64,000 nt of DNA, taken from an uncultured Alphaproteobacteria bacterium. Its GTDB lineage: Bacteria > Pseudomonadota > Alphaproteobacteria > Caulobacterales > Caulobacteraceae. Shown piece after piece: positions 26,664 through 36,587 of this stretch. The stretch's first letter is position 1; the number at the start of each line of letters is the position of its first letter. The position numbers and the translations under genes are program-made. The notes beneath the pieces were generated by a model. The model ran no database searches. It worked only from the letters and a program-made list of their open reading frames with translations, and was not told where the DNA came from. The DNA lies in contig CALETE010000001.1 of the NCBI GenBank assembly GCA_937920085.1, positions 40,225-104,224 of the forward strand, read 5' to 3'.

Positions 26664-27890
26664 ATGTCGGGCCCCTGGAGCTTGCCAACCTTGTTGCGAC
26701 GTCACTTTTTCCTTGCAGGCGCAATTTTGGCCTTGGTCCTGATGTTTGTCGCAGGTGCCGTGAAAGTTTTGGTTCCCGCCAAGGGACCGGGTACCTCAGG
26801 CGGTCGCCAAGCAGGGGCGAGCGCAGGTGGCCCCGGCGGGGCGCGCGGCGGGCGCGGCATGCCCAGCCAAGTCACCTTGATCGCCGTTCAATCCCATGTC
26901 TTCACCGACACCCTCGATGTGCTTGGCGTGGCAAAGGGGCGGCAATCGGTAACCCTGTCGGCAGCGACCACCCAGTTGGTCAGCAAGGTCCTGTTTTCTC
27001 CAGGCCAGCATGTGGCCAAGGGCCAGGTCCTCGTCGAACTTAAGGCCACGGAACAAGACGCTGGCCTGACGCAGAGCCAGGCCAAGCTGGTCCAAGCCGA
27101 ACGTGCATTTCAGAGATGGAAGCTGTTGGGCGAAAAGGGCTACGCCTCAAAGGCCGCCATTGATCAATACGAAGCCAACTGGTTATCGGCCAAGGCTGAT
27201 GTCACCGCCGCTCAGGCCCGGCAAGGAGACCGGATGATCCGCGCCCCCTTCGCTGGCGTGGTCGGGCTGTCAGATATTGCTCCAGGTGCTGTAATCAATC
27301 CAGGGGCGGCGATCGTCACCCTCGATGACCTCAGCGGTATTCGGGTGGATTTCCAGATTCCCGATCGTTTCCTGTCGTCTGTGCACCAAGGTCAGCCTGT
27401 GACGGCTACGGTCGACTCCTATCCAGGCCTGGTGGTCCATGGGGTGATCGCCCGGCTGGACACCCGAATTGACGAACGCACGCGCGCGCTGACGGCCCGG
27501 GCTGAATTCTCCAATCCATCCTTGATCTTGAAGCCCGGCATGATGCTGCACGTGGGCATTTCTAAGGGAGAGCGCACCGGACTGGCCGCACCTGAAACCG
27601 CCGTTTCGGTCCAGGGCGATAATGCCTTTGTATATGCGGCCCTAAAGGTTGGCAAAAAGATGATCGCAGACCAAAGGGTCGTCGTCACTGGCGTCCGCCA
27701 GGAAGGTCTTGTGGAGATCAAGGAAGGCGTGACAGCAGGTGACATGATTGTTGCCGATGGTCTCAACAAGGTTCAGCCTGGGCAGCCGATCCGGCCAGTG
27801 GGCAAGGGCGGCGGTAAGCCCGGGGGGCCAGCTCATGGACAGGGTGCTGGACCTGGGGCTGGACCAAGGGCGGGACCTCCAGCCCAATGA
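26664..27890 (+). CDS. RND efflux periplasmic adaptor (HlyD/MFP family, 408 aa)
   Basis: Membrane fusion protein of a tripartite efflux pump. A single N-terminal transmembrane anchor (HFFLAGAILALVLMFVAGAV) is followed by a Gly/Ala-rich linker, the lipoyl half-motifs and a coiled-coil hairpin (LTQSQAKLVQAERAFQRWKLLGEKGYASKAAIDQYEA), then the beta-barrel with IRAPFAGVVGLSDIAPGAVINPG. The C-terminus is a Gly/Pro-rich tail. ATG 26664 is preferred to the upstream TTG 26643. Its stop overlaps the permease start by four bases (27887-27890). Confidence 0.9.
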   Translation: MSGPWSLPTLLRRHFFLAGAILALVLMFVAGAVKVLVPAKGPGTSGGRQAGASAGGPGGARGGRGMPSQVTLIAVQSHVFTDTLDVLGVAKGRQSVTLSAATTQLVSKVLFSPGQHVAKGQVLVELKATEQDAGLTQSQAKLVQAERAFQRWKLLGEKGYASKAAIDQYEANWLSAKADVTAAQARQGDRMIRAPFAGVVGLSDIAPGAVINPGAAIVTLDDLSGIRVDFQIPDRFLSSVHQGQPVTATVDSYPGLVVHGVIARLDTRIDERTRALTARAEFSNPSLILKPGMMLHVGISKGERTGLAAPETAVSVQGDNAFVYAALKVGKKMIADQRVVVTGVRQEGLVEIKEGVTAGDMIVADGLNKVQPGQPIRPVGKGGGKPGGPAHGQGAGPGAGPRAGPPAQ

Positions 27891-30800
27891 CCCTTTCTGA
27901 CCTTTCTGTCCGGCGGCCTGTTTTTGCAGCCGTTGCGGCAATTATCCTCTGTGTGGTCGGCATTGCTGCCTTCACCACCCTGTCGGTCCGTGAACTTCCC
28001 AGCGTTGATCCGCCGGTGGTCAGCGTTTCGACCATCTATCGCGGGGCTTCTGCCGAAGTGGTGGAAGAGCGCATCACCCAGGTGATCGAGCGCCAGGTCG
28101 CTGGTATTCAGGGCATTGACCGAGTCAACTCCACGTCCCGGGATGGGGTCAGCCGGGTCAATGTGTCCTTTAGCCTGAACCGTAATCTTGATGCGGCGGC
28201 CAACGATGTTCGCGACGCCGTCAGCCGGGTTTCATCTCAGTTGCCCAATCAGGCAGACCCGCCGCAGATCGCAAAGGCAAATGCCGATGCGTCGCCGATC
28301 ATGTTCCTGAGTTTTTCCTCGCGGACGCAAAACCGGCTCCAGCTTTCCGACTATGCAAACCGCTATCTGGTCGAGCGGCTGTCGACAGTCCCGGGGGTTG
28401 CAACGGTGAATCTGGGTGGTGGCCAGATCTATGCAATGCGTATCTGGCTTGACCCCAAGGCCATGGCCGCCCGCGGAATTACCGTGGACGACGTAGAATC
28501 GGCCTTGAACGCGCAGAACCTAGAGCTTCCTGCCGGTGCGCTTGAGGCCTCCACCAAAGACTTCACCATCCGCGTCGCACGGGGTTATTCCACCCCAGAG
28601 CAATTCGCCCGGCTTCCGGTGACTGCGGGCGGGACGACTCGTGCGACCTCGACATCTGTTGCCGGATCCAATGGCGTGCTGGGGACCACGGCCCAGGCGA
28701 GCGGCGCGGCCAATGCTGCGTCATCTGCCACGGTGAGTGCCTCGAACCTCAATGCCTATGTCACGCGACTGGGAGACATTGCCAGGATCGAAGAAGGCCC
28801 TGACGAACGTCGCCGCCTGTTCCGGTCCAACGGTTTGGACATGGTCGGCATTGCGGTGACGCGGCAATCCCAGGCCAATGACCTGGATATTTCACGGGGC
28901 GTCCGCGCCGTTGTCGACGACGTCAATAAGACCCTGCCCAAGGGTACACAGCTTAAGATCGCTACAGACTTCACGGTTTTTACGGCCCACGCCATCCAGG
29001 AAGTCTGGATCACCATGTCCATGTCCTTGGTGCTGGTGGCACTGGTGAACTTCCTGTTTCTAGGTACGTGGCGGGCAGCTTTGATCCCGTCCATCGTTGC
29101 CCCAATCTGTATCCTATCGACCTTCATTGTCCTGGCTCCACTTGGGTTCTCAATCAATCTGCTGACCCTGTTGGCCTTGGTCCTGGCGATTGGTCTGGTG
29201 GTGGATGACGCCATTGTTGTGGTCGAGAATATTCAAAGACGGGTGGACGATGGCGAGCCTCCGATCATTGCGGCTGAACGGGGAGCCCGTCAGGTTTTCT
29301 TCGCGGTAGTGGCGACAACCGTCGTGCTGATCTCGGTCTTCGCGCCGCTGATGTTCCTGCCAGGCTTTATTGGACGTCTGTTCGTGGAGCTGGCGGTTGC
29401 CATTTCAGCGGCGGTCGGATTCTCTGCCCTCTTGGCCCTCAGCCTCTCACCCATGCTGGCGTCCAAGCTTCTGCGGAAGTCCGAGAACGAGGGCTGGCTG
29501 GCTCGCAGCGTCAACCATGGCATGGGGCGCTTGCGCGGCTCTTACAATGCCTCGCTTGACGCCTTGCTTGGGCGGACGACGGCGACAGCGGGCGCGATTA
29601 TCCTAGTCCTCAGTCTGGCCATTTGTGCGGGAGGCCTTTTTGTCTTTCTGCCAAAAGAGCTGGTGCCCAACGAAGACCGGGGTCGCGTTGATGTCTCGAT
29701 CCAGGGCCCAGAAGGTGCTGGCTTTGACTACATGCTGCCCGCTGGTGTGCAGGTCCAAAAAATTCTCCAATCCTACGTAAACGACGGGACCGCAGAGCTT
29801 TACACCTTCAGCATGCCGCGCTTTGGCCAGAGCCAGTTCAATACCGGGAACGGCAACCTGTCCCTGCCTGACAGCAAGAAACATAAGTTCACCTCCTCGG
29901 ATCTGGCGGCAGAGCTGAATAAGAAGTTTGGTGCCATTACCAGTATTCGCGCCATAGCATCCGTCCGTCCGAGCTTGCAGCGCGGTGGTGCTCCTGGCGG
30001 TGGCGGCAATGGTGGCGTCGACCTCATCCTCCTAGGCGACGAATACCCTGATATTGAGAAGGTCATCCGACCGCTTATGGCCGCTGCCTTGGCCAATCCT
30101 GGTATGGCCCGACCCCGCCTGGACTATGAGCCGACCTCGCCCCGTCTTTTGGTTGCGCTGGACCGCGACAAGGCCGCTCAGTTGGGCGTCCCTGCCCAGT
30201 CTATCGGCCGCGCATTAGAGACCATGTTCGGCTCTCGAAAGGCCACCACCTATGTGAAGACGGGCCAGGAATACGATGTGATCCTGCAAACCGATCGCGC
30301 AAACCGGATGAATGAGCGTGACCTGGACAATCTCTACGTCCGAGCCGCGAATGGTGCGCCCTTACCTTTGTCATCGGTCGTCACCACCCATGTCCGCGGC
30401 GATACCCCAAGTCGGGAGCGCGTGGACCGCTTGCGGGCAATCACCCTCTCGGTACAGCTCAATCCAGGTTACACAGTTGGGCAGGCCGTCGGCTTCTTCC
30501 AGGCCGAATTGGCAAAATCTCCTGGTGTCAATTATAAGTGGGGCGGTTCAGCCCGCGACTTCCTAGAAGCTAATGGCGCTGTCGGCTTGGCCTTTGCTAT
30601 GGCCCTTGTCCTGGTCTTCCTAGTTCTGGCGGCCCAATTCGAAAGCTGGATCCACCCCATTGTCATCATGCTCACCGTGCCGGTGGCGGCGCTGGGGGGG
30701 CTGTTTGGCCTATTGATCGCCGGATCTACCCTTAATACCTATAGCCAGATCGGGTTGATCATCCTGGTGGGGATCGCTGCCAAGAACGGCATACTGATCG

Positions 30801-31147
30801 TCGAATTTGCCAATCAGTTGCGCGATGAGGGGCGCACGGTAAGGGAGGCCGTGATTGAGAGTGCGTCGCTGCGGCTACGTCCAATCATCATGACTTCGAT
30901 CTCAGCCGCAGCCGGAGCCCTGCCGCTGATCCTGTGGGGCGGGGCGGGTGGAGAGAGCCGCAAGACCATTGGCGTTGTGATCTTCTTCGGGGCGATCTTC
31001 TCTACCCTGCTGACCCTGTTTATCGTGCCGGTCTTCTACAACCTGCTGGCCCGGTTTACGAAGTCTCCAGAGGCGATTTCTCGGACGATTGATGCCTACG
31101 AAGGCGGCGAGCCCGCGCCCGCCGCCGCTGAGAGCGTGATCGGATAA
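27887..31147 (+). CDS. RND multidrug efflux permease, AcrB-type (1086 aa)
   Basis: Inner-membrane proton-driven HAE1-type pump with about 12 transmembrane segments. The first helix starts LSDLSVRRPVFAAV, and the fourth has the proton-relay aspartates Asp440-Asp441 in GLVVDDAIVVVEN. The last segments include VGIAAKNGILIVEFANQL, typical of the family. Residues about 248-289 are an Ala/Ser/Thr-rich low-complexity insertion in the periplasmic part, unusual for this family. No outer-membrane factor gene follows. It is coupled to the adaptor gene. Confidence 0.93.
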   Translation: MTLSDLSVRRPVFAAVAAIILCVVGIAAFTTLSVRELPSVDPPVVSVSTIYRGASAEVVEERITQVIERQVAGIQGIDRVNSTSRDGVSRVNVSFSLNRNLDAAANDVRDAVSRVSSQLPNQADPPQIAKANADASPIMFLSFSSRTQNRLQLSDYANRYLVERLSTVPGVATVNLGGGQIYAMRIWLDPKAMAARGITVDDVESALNAQNLELPAGALEASTKDFTIRVARGYSTPEQFARLPVTAGGTTRATSTSVAGSNGVLGTTAQASGAANAASSATVSASNLNAYVTRLGDIARIEEGPDERRRLFRSNGLDMVGIAVTRQSQANDLDISRGVRAVVDDVNKTLPKGTQLKIATDFTVFTAHAIQEVWITMSMSLVLVALVNFLFLGTWRAALIPSIVAPICILSTFIVLAPLGFSINLLTLLALVLAIGLVVDDAIVVVENIQRRVDDGEPPIIAAERGARQVFFAVVATTVVLISVFAPLMFLPGFIGRLFVELAVAISAAVGFSALLALSLSPMLASKLLRKSENEGWLARSVNHGMGRLRGSYNASLDALLGRTTATAGAIILVLSLAICAGGLFVFLPKELVPNEDRGRVDVSIQGPEGAGFDYMLPAGVQVQKILQSYVNDGTAELYTFSMPRFGQSQFNTGNGNLSLPDSKKHKFTSSDLAAELNKKFGAITSIRAIASVRPSLQRGGAPGGGGNGGVDLILLGDEYPDIEKVIRPLMAAALANPGMARPRLDYEPTSPRLLVALDRDKAAQLGVPAQSIGRALETMFGSRKATTYVKTGQEYDVILQTDRANRMNERDLDNLYVRAANGAPLPLSSVVTTHVRGDTPSRERVDRLRAITLSVQLNPGYTVGQAVGFFQAELAKSPGVNYKWGGSARDFLEANGAVGLAFAMALVLVFLVLAAQFESWIHPIVIMLTVPVAALGGLFGLLIAGSTLNTYSQIGLIILVGIAAKNGILIVEFANQLRDEGRTVREAVIESASLRLRPIIMTSISAAAGALPLILWGGAGGESRKTIGVVIFFGAIFSTLLTLFIVPVFYNLLARFTKSPEAISRTIDAYEGGEPAPAAAESVIG

Positions 31148-31197
31148 GGAAGACCCGGCTATCGGGCCGCAATATCCTCTAACTTTTGAACCAGGGC

Positions 31198-31695
31198 CTA
31201 TTTCGGCGCGCTGGTTTCGCTCTTCATATAGGCGATGACATCAATGCGATCCTTGGCATCCTTCATGCCGGCATAGGTCATCTTGGTGCCTTCGATCATG
31301 GCCGAGGGCTTCTCGATCCACTTATCGAGCTGTGCTGCGTCCCAATTGAAGGCCGCAGCCTTCATGCCGTCGGAATAGTTAAAGCCGGTGACCGAGCCAG
31401 CCTTGCGACCAAACACACCCCAAAGATTGGGACCTGTCATATTGGCGCCCCCCTGGACCAGGGTGTGGCAGGCCTTGCAGACCGCGAAGAGCTGCTTGCC
31501 ATGGGCGATGTCGCCGCCATTGTAGGGGGCCGGAAGTTCAGCCACGAGCGCGGCCTTCTGGGCGTCCGTGAGCTCGGCGTGCTCCGCCGCCTCCGGGGCC
31601 GAAGCGGGTTCGGTAGACTTACCCTCGTCGGAAGGTTTTCCGCAGCTAGCCAGGGTCAGGCCCAGAACGGCGACGGCGATGGGAAGGGCACGCAT
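31198..31695 (-). CDS. Cytochrome c family lipoprotein (165 aa)
   Basis: Class I c-type cytochrome with a lipoprotein signal peptide: the lipobox LASC places the acylated cysteine at residue 18. Heme c binds at CKACH (Cys73, Cys76, His77), and the distal methionine is probably Met139 in EGTKMTYAG. The pattern resembles the mitochondrial-type soluble cytochrome c550/c2 domain. It carries electrons in the periplasm and is membrane-tethered. It converges on the RND permease gene. Confidence 0.92.
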   Translation of the reverse strand: MRALPIAVAVLGLTLASCGKPSDEGKSTEPASAPEAAEHAELTDAQKAALVAELPAPYNGGDIAHGKQLFAVCKACHTLVQGGANMTGPNLWGVFGRKAGSVTGFNYSDGMKAAAFNWDAAQLDKWIEKPSAMIEGTKMTYAGMKDAKDRIDVIAYMKSETSAPK

Positions 31696-31757
31696 GAGTC
31701 TCTCCGAAAGATCAGTGTCTGATAGCCGTCACTACCCCAACTCGCTGGCCTGGCAAA

Positions 31758-32231
31758 TCACCGGATTCCGCGTTTACGCCGTTCTTTTTGAATCATTTCG
31801 TCGAGGGCCTGCAGAAAGTGGGATCGGTCATTCCGATCAAAGGGTTTGGGCCCGCCGGTGAACTCCCCGGTCGAGCGCAACTGCTCCATCAGGGCCCTCT
31901 GGGCAATGGCCTGGCCGATGGAGTTTTCGGTGAAGGGCCGCCCGGTGGCCGACAGGGCGTGGCCGCCGGCCTTGAGCACCCGCTCAGCGAGGGGAATATC
32001 ATTGGTGATGGTCACATCGCCAGGGCTGACATTTTCAGCGATCCAGTCGTCGGCCACATCTGGACCAGCATCGACAATCATCCGCACGATCAGCGGTGAC
32101 TGCGGGATGTGCATGAAGGCGTTGGAGACGACCCAGGTCTTCAGCCCATAGCGCCCAGTCACCTTGTAGACCTCGTCCTTCACCGGGCATGCGTCGGCGT
32201 CGATGAAGACCTCAATGGGTTTAGGCTCCAC
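31758..32231 (-). CDS. YaiI/YqxD (DUF188) family protein (157 aa)
   Basis: Small cytoplasmic protein of the DUF188 family, with the signature IEVFIDADACPVKDEVYKV and VTNDIPLAERVLKAGG; the fold is PIN-like. The biochemical role is unknown, with nuclease activity suspected from the fold. GTG 32231 is chosen because homology begins there and it lies 14 bases after the stop of the DUF1501 gene; the frame is open further upstream without homology. Confidence 0.88.
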   Translation of the reverse strand: MEPKPIEVFIDADACPVKDEVYKVTGRYGLKTWVVSNAFMHIPQSPLIVRMIVDAGPDVADDWIAENVSPGDVTITNDIPLAERVLKAGGHALSATGRPFTENSIGQAIAQRALMEQLRSTGEFTGGPKPFDRNDRSHFLQALDEMIQKERRKRGIR

Positions 32232-32245
32232 GTGTCGAACTGGGC

Positions 32246-33796
32246 CTATATGAAGCCGAGATACTTCGGGGAGAAGTATTGCAGGTTCGGGAATATGGTG
32301 GCGAGGTTGGCGTCCGAGACCCCAAACCACTTGCCGATGGTGGCCCCATACTGATCGACCGAGGTCGTTGGTACCAAGGCTGAGCCCGTCATATCAGGGT
32401 TTTTGAAGGTGCCGAGGTCGACCCCCAAGGTGGGATACTGGCCGTAAATATTCTTCCCGTTGACGGCACCGCCCATTACGAAATGGTGACCACCCCAGGC
32501 GTGGTCCGTGCCATCGCCATTGGATGTGAAGGTTCTGGAAAAATCAGACGCGGTAAACGTTGTGACGTTTGACCGCAAATTTAGGCCGCCAATATTGGCC
32601 AAAACGCCGTCGAAATAGCTCATGGCGTGGGCTAGTTTGCCAAGTAGATTTGGCTGGTTGGTGTTTTGATAATCGTGGGAGTCAAAGCTGCCGAGGCTGA
32701 CGTAGAACACTTGGCGTTTCATGCCCAGGGCTGCGTTGGCGGCAATCATGCGCGCGACAGATTGTAACTGTGTCGCCAGAGTATTGGCCTCGACCTTGCC
32801 TGTTATGATGTTGGTGTAGGCCGAAGGGGCAGGGACGGCGGCAACGGCCGACTGGCTGAAGGCCTGATTGAGCGCTGTCGCTGAATTCATCGATCGACCA
32901 ACCACGGTGGCGTAATCTGCCGAAAACAGGTTTGCGCTCGTCGTGTCCTGAATATCGTCCCGAATGCGCGAGGGTGCCAGACTGGATCCAAACAGGGTTG
33001 TGCCTGTGGCTGCAGTAACCGCTAAGGCGGGCTGGGCCGCCGTAGTGATCTGGTATTGGGTGATATTTTGTCCCGACAGGAACACCGCGTTGCCGGAAAC
33101 CGACATGGCAGTGAAGAGACTGTTGGTACCATTCATACTGGCCAATAGATCGCCGAACTGACCACCCCAGCCAACGCGAGCACCCTCTGCGGCCCCGGCC
33201 TGCCAGGTTGAGACCTGGTCATTATGAGAAAAGAGATTTCGCGGAACCGCCACGGATTTAGCGACGTACTGCGCCTTGGTTATGGGCTGCACCAGGGTCC
33301 CGACATTGGCGACAACCGCCAATCTGCCTGCATTGAAAAGGGTCTGTAAGGGACCAAGAACCGGATGCAGAGCAAAGGTTCGGCTTGAGGCGTTGGTGCC
33401 AGGTGGGACTGGGTTGGCGGTGATGGGTGAAATGGGCAGAACCCCGCCCCAGGCTTCGGGAGATTTTAGGGTAACGGTGCGCCCTGTGACCGGCGAAACC
33501 GACCCAACCGCCGCGGCGGGGGTGCCCACTGGCATGAGCGCGATAGGTTCTTCGCCAATATTTCGAGTGGTGTAATACCGTTTCCAAGTATCGGCGTCAG
33601 TGGCCAGGACGGTATTGTGCGCGTCATTGCCACCCTGAAGAAAGATGCAGACTATGGCCTTATAGTCGGGGGCGCTCTGTCCAGCCGCGGAGCCCGCTGC
33701 GGCAAGTTGCAAGGCAAAGGATCCGCCGGCGCCCAGGATGGACATGGCCCCACCAACCCGGAGCAGATGACGACGATCTACTGACATTTTGGTCAT
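32246..33796 (-). CDS. DUF1501 domain protein with Tat signal (516 aa)
   Basis: The N-terminus carries a twin-arginine signal (VDRRHLLRVGGAMSILGAGGSFALQLAAAGSAAG), so the folded protein is exported. The rest matches the DUF1501 family (sulfatase/alkaline phosphatase-like core), for example AIVCIFLQGGNDAHNTVL and the TDHAWGGHHFVMGG block. Metal-dependent hydrolase activity is suggested by the fold but not established. ATG 33796 has AGGAGGG six bases upstream. It directly follows the DUF1800 gene, its usual genomic partner. Confidence 0.88.
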   Translation of the reverse strand: MTKMSVDRRHLLRVGGAMSILGAGGSFALQLAAAGSAAGQSAPDYKAIVCIFLQGGNDAHNTVLATDADTWKRYYTTRNIGEEPIALMPVGTPAAAVGSVSPVTGRTVTLKSPEAWGGVLPISPITANPVPPGTNASSRTFALHPVLGPLQTLFNAGRLAVVANVGTLVQPITKAQYVAKSVAVPRNLFSHNDQVSTWQAGAAEGARVGWGGQFGDLLASMNGTNSLFTAMSVSGNAVFLSGQNITQYQITTAAQPALAVTAATGTTLFGSSLAPSRIRDDIQDTTSANLFSADYATVVGRSMNSATALNQAFSQSAVAAVPAPSAYTNIITGKVEANTLATQLQSVARMIAANAALGMKRQVFYVSLGSFDSHDYQNTNQPNLLGKLAHAMSYFDGVLANIGGLNLRSNVTTFTASDFSRTFTSNGDGTDHAWGGHHFVMGGAVNGKNIYGQYPTLGVDLGTFKNPDMTGSALVPTTSVDQYGATIGKWFGVSDANLATIFPNLQYFSPKYLGFI

Positions 33797-33807
33797 GGTC
33801 GTCCCTC

Positions 33808-35526
33808 CTAACGCTGAACAATGTATTCGGGTGAAGCCATGGCCATGAATACCGCAAGCTTGGCCCTATTCAGCAAGGCTGCATCGATTTGAGCCTGAGT
33901 TGCCGTCGCACCGCTTGGTACAGCTATGGCATTCACAGACTCGACAATCCGGCTCCGCAGGGTCGATGACATCTGCTCGTTCATCACCATGCGATTGACC
34001 CTGTCGACCAGGGTCGTGGCATCATTGGCGACGGCGACCTCCCGGGCATAGGACGCCTTGATGTCAGAGCTGGACCCAACACCATTGCCAACGGCCCCTT
34101 GCAAGGTGTTCAGGTATCCAGCCACGGTAACCTCATCAACGATCTGCATTTCCGGCGCAGTAAGGCTCTGCGCGCCCAGCCTTGTTCCCGGAGGAACATA
34201 GCCAGGGCGATAGAAATTGAAGACGGTGGCCGATGTCAGTGGCGATTGGCCCAGGGACGTGCTGGCGCTGGTGGATCCCAGGAGGTAGGCCCCCGTTGTC
34301 GAGGTCGCTCCAAACGCCCGCATCCAATTGCCAAGCCGGACAATGGGTTCGCGGACCTTCCCGTAGGTTGGGCCCGTCGTAACGCTGATATCCCGAGCTT
34401 CAGAGTCGGTCAGGATGGCGCGGATCACGGCTGCCATGTCTCCGCGAACACCAGAGCCATTATTGTTGAACACACTGGCGACCCGGCCAACATAGGCTGG
34501 CGTCGGATTGCTGGTGACCAGTTGCTGAATCAGGCGCCTTGCCATGAACGGGCCGACATTTGGGTGATTAAAGATCGTATCCAATGCGATCTTGATGTCG
34601 CCCGCCGGGTCTGCTGTGGTCGAAGCCGGAATGGTTGTCCCGAGGAATGCCTTCTCAGATATTGAATGATAGGCCGGATAAAGCACCATCGGCGTAACAT
34701 TGGCATTAGGGTCTTTGTTACGGCCAAAATAGGTGTTGGCATTCGGGGTGGGCGAGTACCAACTCATCCCAGTGAAAACCTTGGCCAACCCCGAAATGTC
34801 ATCAGATGAATAGGACGGGATCGGATTTCCAGCCGCATCTAACTGATTGCTCCCATCATTGTTCAGCTTGAAGACGCCGATACTCATCAACTGCATGACT
34901 TCGCGGGCATAGTTTTCGTCAGGATGGCGGCCTGTCGTTAGGTCTTCTTTCTGGTTCGAGAGACTGGTCAGGTAGAGCCCCATCATCGGATGAAGGGTCA
35001 CTTTCTCCAGCAGGGTCCGATAATTACCAAAGGCGTTGGCACCGAGCATGTCGTAATAGGATGCAGCGCCGCGGGTATCGACATTGGTGTCGGCCAGGGA
35101 CACGACAAAGATCTGAGACAGGGCGAACTTTACCCGCTGCCGCAATTGGTCGGGGCCCGTCGCCACTTGGGACCAAAAGCTTTCATAGAACTCGGTCGGG
35201 GTTAAGGTCGCCGTCGGGTTCGCAGCTGTAAGTTGGGTGAGGCGTGTTTCAACAAAGGCTTGATGTGAAGCCGACGGGGCCAGGGCTAACTGATTGGTCA
35301 GCCAACCCGAATATCCCAAACTTTCGACGCTTGCGATGTCGCTATCAGTGACCCCAAAGGTGGCCTGGGTCAAAAATCGCTCAGATTGAGCATCGGTGGG
35401 CGCGATATTGGTGGGCGGGGGCGATGTTGAGGTGCCACCACCACCTCCACCGCCGCCACAGGCAGCAGTCAAAAGCAGGACGCCGAGAGAGAATGCGGAT
35501 AAAACTCGTCTAGTAACGACTGACAT
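33808..35526 (-). CDS. DUF1800 domain lipoprotein (572 aa)
   Basis: The lipoprotein signal ends with the lipobox LTAACG, followed by eight glycines and a Ser/Thr/Pro linker, so the domain would be tethered outside the cytoplasm. The body matches the DUF1800 family, with the segments AERFLTQATFGVTDSDIA-like, NPTFG-spaced blocks and HPDENYAREVMQLMSIG. The family has no proven function and typically occurs with DUF1501, as here (stop 33808, next start 33796). ATG 35526 (MSVVTRR) is chosen because upstream residues lack signal-peptide character. Confidence 0.87.
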   Translation of the reverse strand: MSVVTRRVLSAFSLGVLLLTAACGGGGGGGGTSTSPPPTNIAPTDAQSERFLTQATFGVTDSDIASVESLGYSGWLTNQLALAPSASHQAFVETRLTQLTAANPTATLTPTEFYESFWSQVATGPDQLRQRVKFALSQIFVVSLADTNVDTRGAASYYDMLGANAFGNYRTLLEKVTLHPMMGLYLTSLSNQKEDLTTGRHPDENYAREVMQLMSIGVFKLNNDGSNQLDAAGNPIPSYSSDDISGLAKVFTGMSWYSPTPNANTYFGRNKDPNANVTPMVLYPAYHSISEKAFLGTTIPASTTADPAGDIKIALDTIFNHPNVGPFMARRLIQQLVTSNPTPAYVGRVASVFNNNGSGVRGDMAAVIRAILTDSEARDISVTTGPTYGKVREPIVRLGNWMRAFGATSTTGAYLLGSTSASTSLGQSPLTSATVFNFYRPGYVPPGTRLGAQSLTAPEMQIVDEVTVAGYLNTLQGAVGNGVGSSSDIKASYAREVAVANDATTLVDRVNRMVMNEQMSSTLRSRIVESVNAIAVPSGATATQAQIDAALLNRAKLAVFMAMASPEYIVQR

Positions 35527-35591
35527 CGACTCAGTTTTCCCAGGTACGGCGCATGTCACGGTCCCACAGCAGGATTCAGTTTTCCAGACAT

Positions 35592-36587
35592 TCATGACGG
35601 GCCTGAGACATGGCCGTTAAGGTTGAAGGTGATCTCGGAAACACGACGTCCGGCCGCAGATTTTTCAACCTGGACAACCACATCGACAATGCGGCGGACA
35701 TAGGTCTGCAAATGGGTCCAGCCGAGGTCTAACCCACTGCTCAAGGCCAGAAGCGCAATCTGATCGAGAGCGCCGGTGGTCGAGTCGGCGTGCACAGTGG
35801 TGAGGGACCCTGGATGACCGCTATTTACAGCCCTCAGAAATGAAAAGGCCTCAGCGCCGCGCAGTTCTCCCAGAATAATCCGATCTGGCCGCATACGGAG
35901 GCTGGCAGCCAGAAGGTCGTCGGTTGTGACCCGGGCTTCTCCCTGATCGCCGCGCACCGCGACGAGCCCAAGGGCGTTATCGTGGTGCAGCCTGATCTCT
36001 GGAGCGTCTTCAATGGCGATCAGCCGTTCATCTGTGCTGATCTCCTTAAGGAGGGCGTTTAGGAGGGTGGTTTTGCCAGCTCCAGCTCCGCCGCTGATGA
36101 CGATCGACTTTCGGGCCTTAACGGCCGCCCGCAGGAAGTCTTCATGCTGGTGGGCGTCCAGAAGGCCTTGCAATTGCGCATCCCGCCCTGCTTTTTTTGT
36201 TGCAGTTTCGACCGTCGAAAAGAGACCCGCTTGACCGAGGTCCTGTAAGGATAGGTCAGCAATCGCTTGCCTGCGTACCGCCAAGACCAGTCCGTCCCGC
36301 GTCGCCGGGGGCGCGATGACCTGGATTCTGGCCCCGTCAGCCAGGGTTGCCGATAACAACGGACTTTCCCGGCTAACCCCTTGATGACTGGCCGCCGCGA
36401 TCTGCCGCGCTAGGCGGCCAAGGACCACTTCCGTGAGATCGGGCGCAGCCTCCCGGGTCATGACGCCCTGCGTCGTTTCAACCCAGACTTCGCCTGGGCG
36501 ATTAACAAGGATGTCGGTGACATTGGGCCGCTCTAGCCACGTCTTCAACGGGGCGAGATAGGCGTCCAGATAGGGCGCCTGCGTCAT
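35592..36587 (-). CDS. virB11: Type IV secretion ATPase VirB11 (331 aa)
   Basis: Hexameric traffic ATPase at the cytoplasmic base of the T4SS. The Walker A motif is GGAGAGKT at residues 166-173, the Asp box lies around AIEDAPEIRL, and the Walker B region with ILGELRGAEAF lies at about 237-247. It is the last gene of the virB operon and starts within the stop of virB10 (ATGA, 36584-36587). Confidence 0.95.
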   Translation of the reverse strand: MTQAPYLDAYLAPLKTWLERPNVTDILVNRPGEVWVETTQGVMTREAAPDLTEVVLGRLARQIAAASHQGVSRESPLLSATLADGARIQVIAPPATRDGLVLAVRRQAIADLSLQDLGQAGLFSTVETATKKAGRDAQLQGLLDAHQHEDFLRAAVKARKSIVISGGAGAGKTTLLNALLKEISTDERLIAIEDAPEIRLHHDNALGLVAVRGDQGEARVTTDDLLAASLRMRPDRIILGELRGAEAFSFLRAVNSGHPGSLTTVHADSTTGALDQIALLALSSGLDLGWTHLQTYVRRIVDVVVQVEKSAAGRRVSEITFNLNGHVSGPS

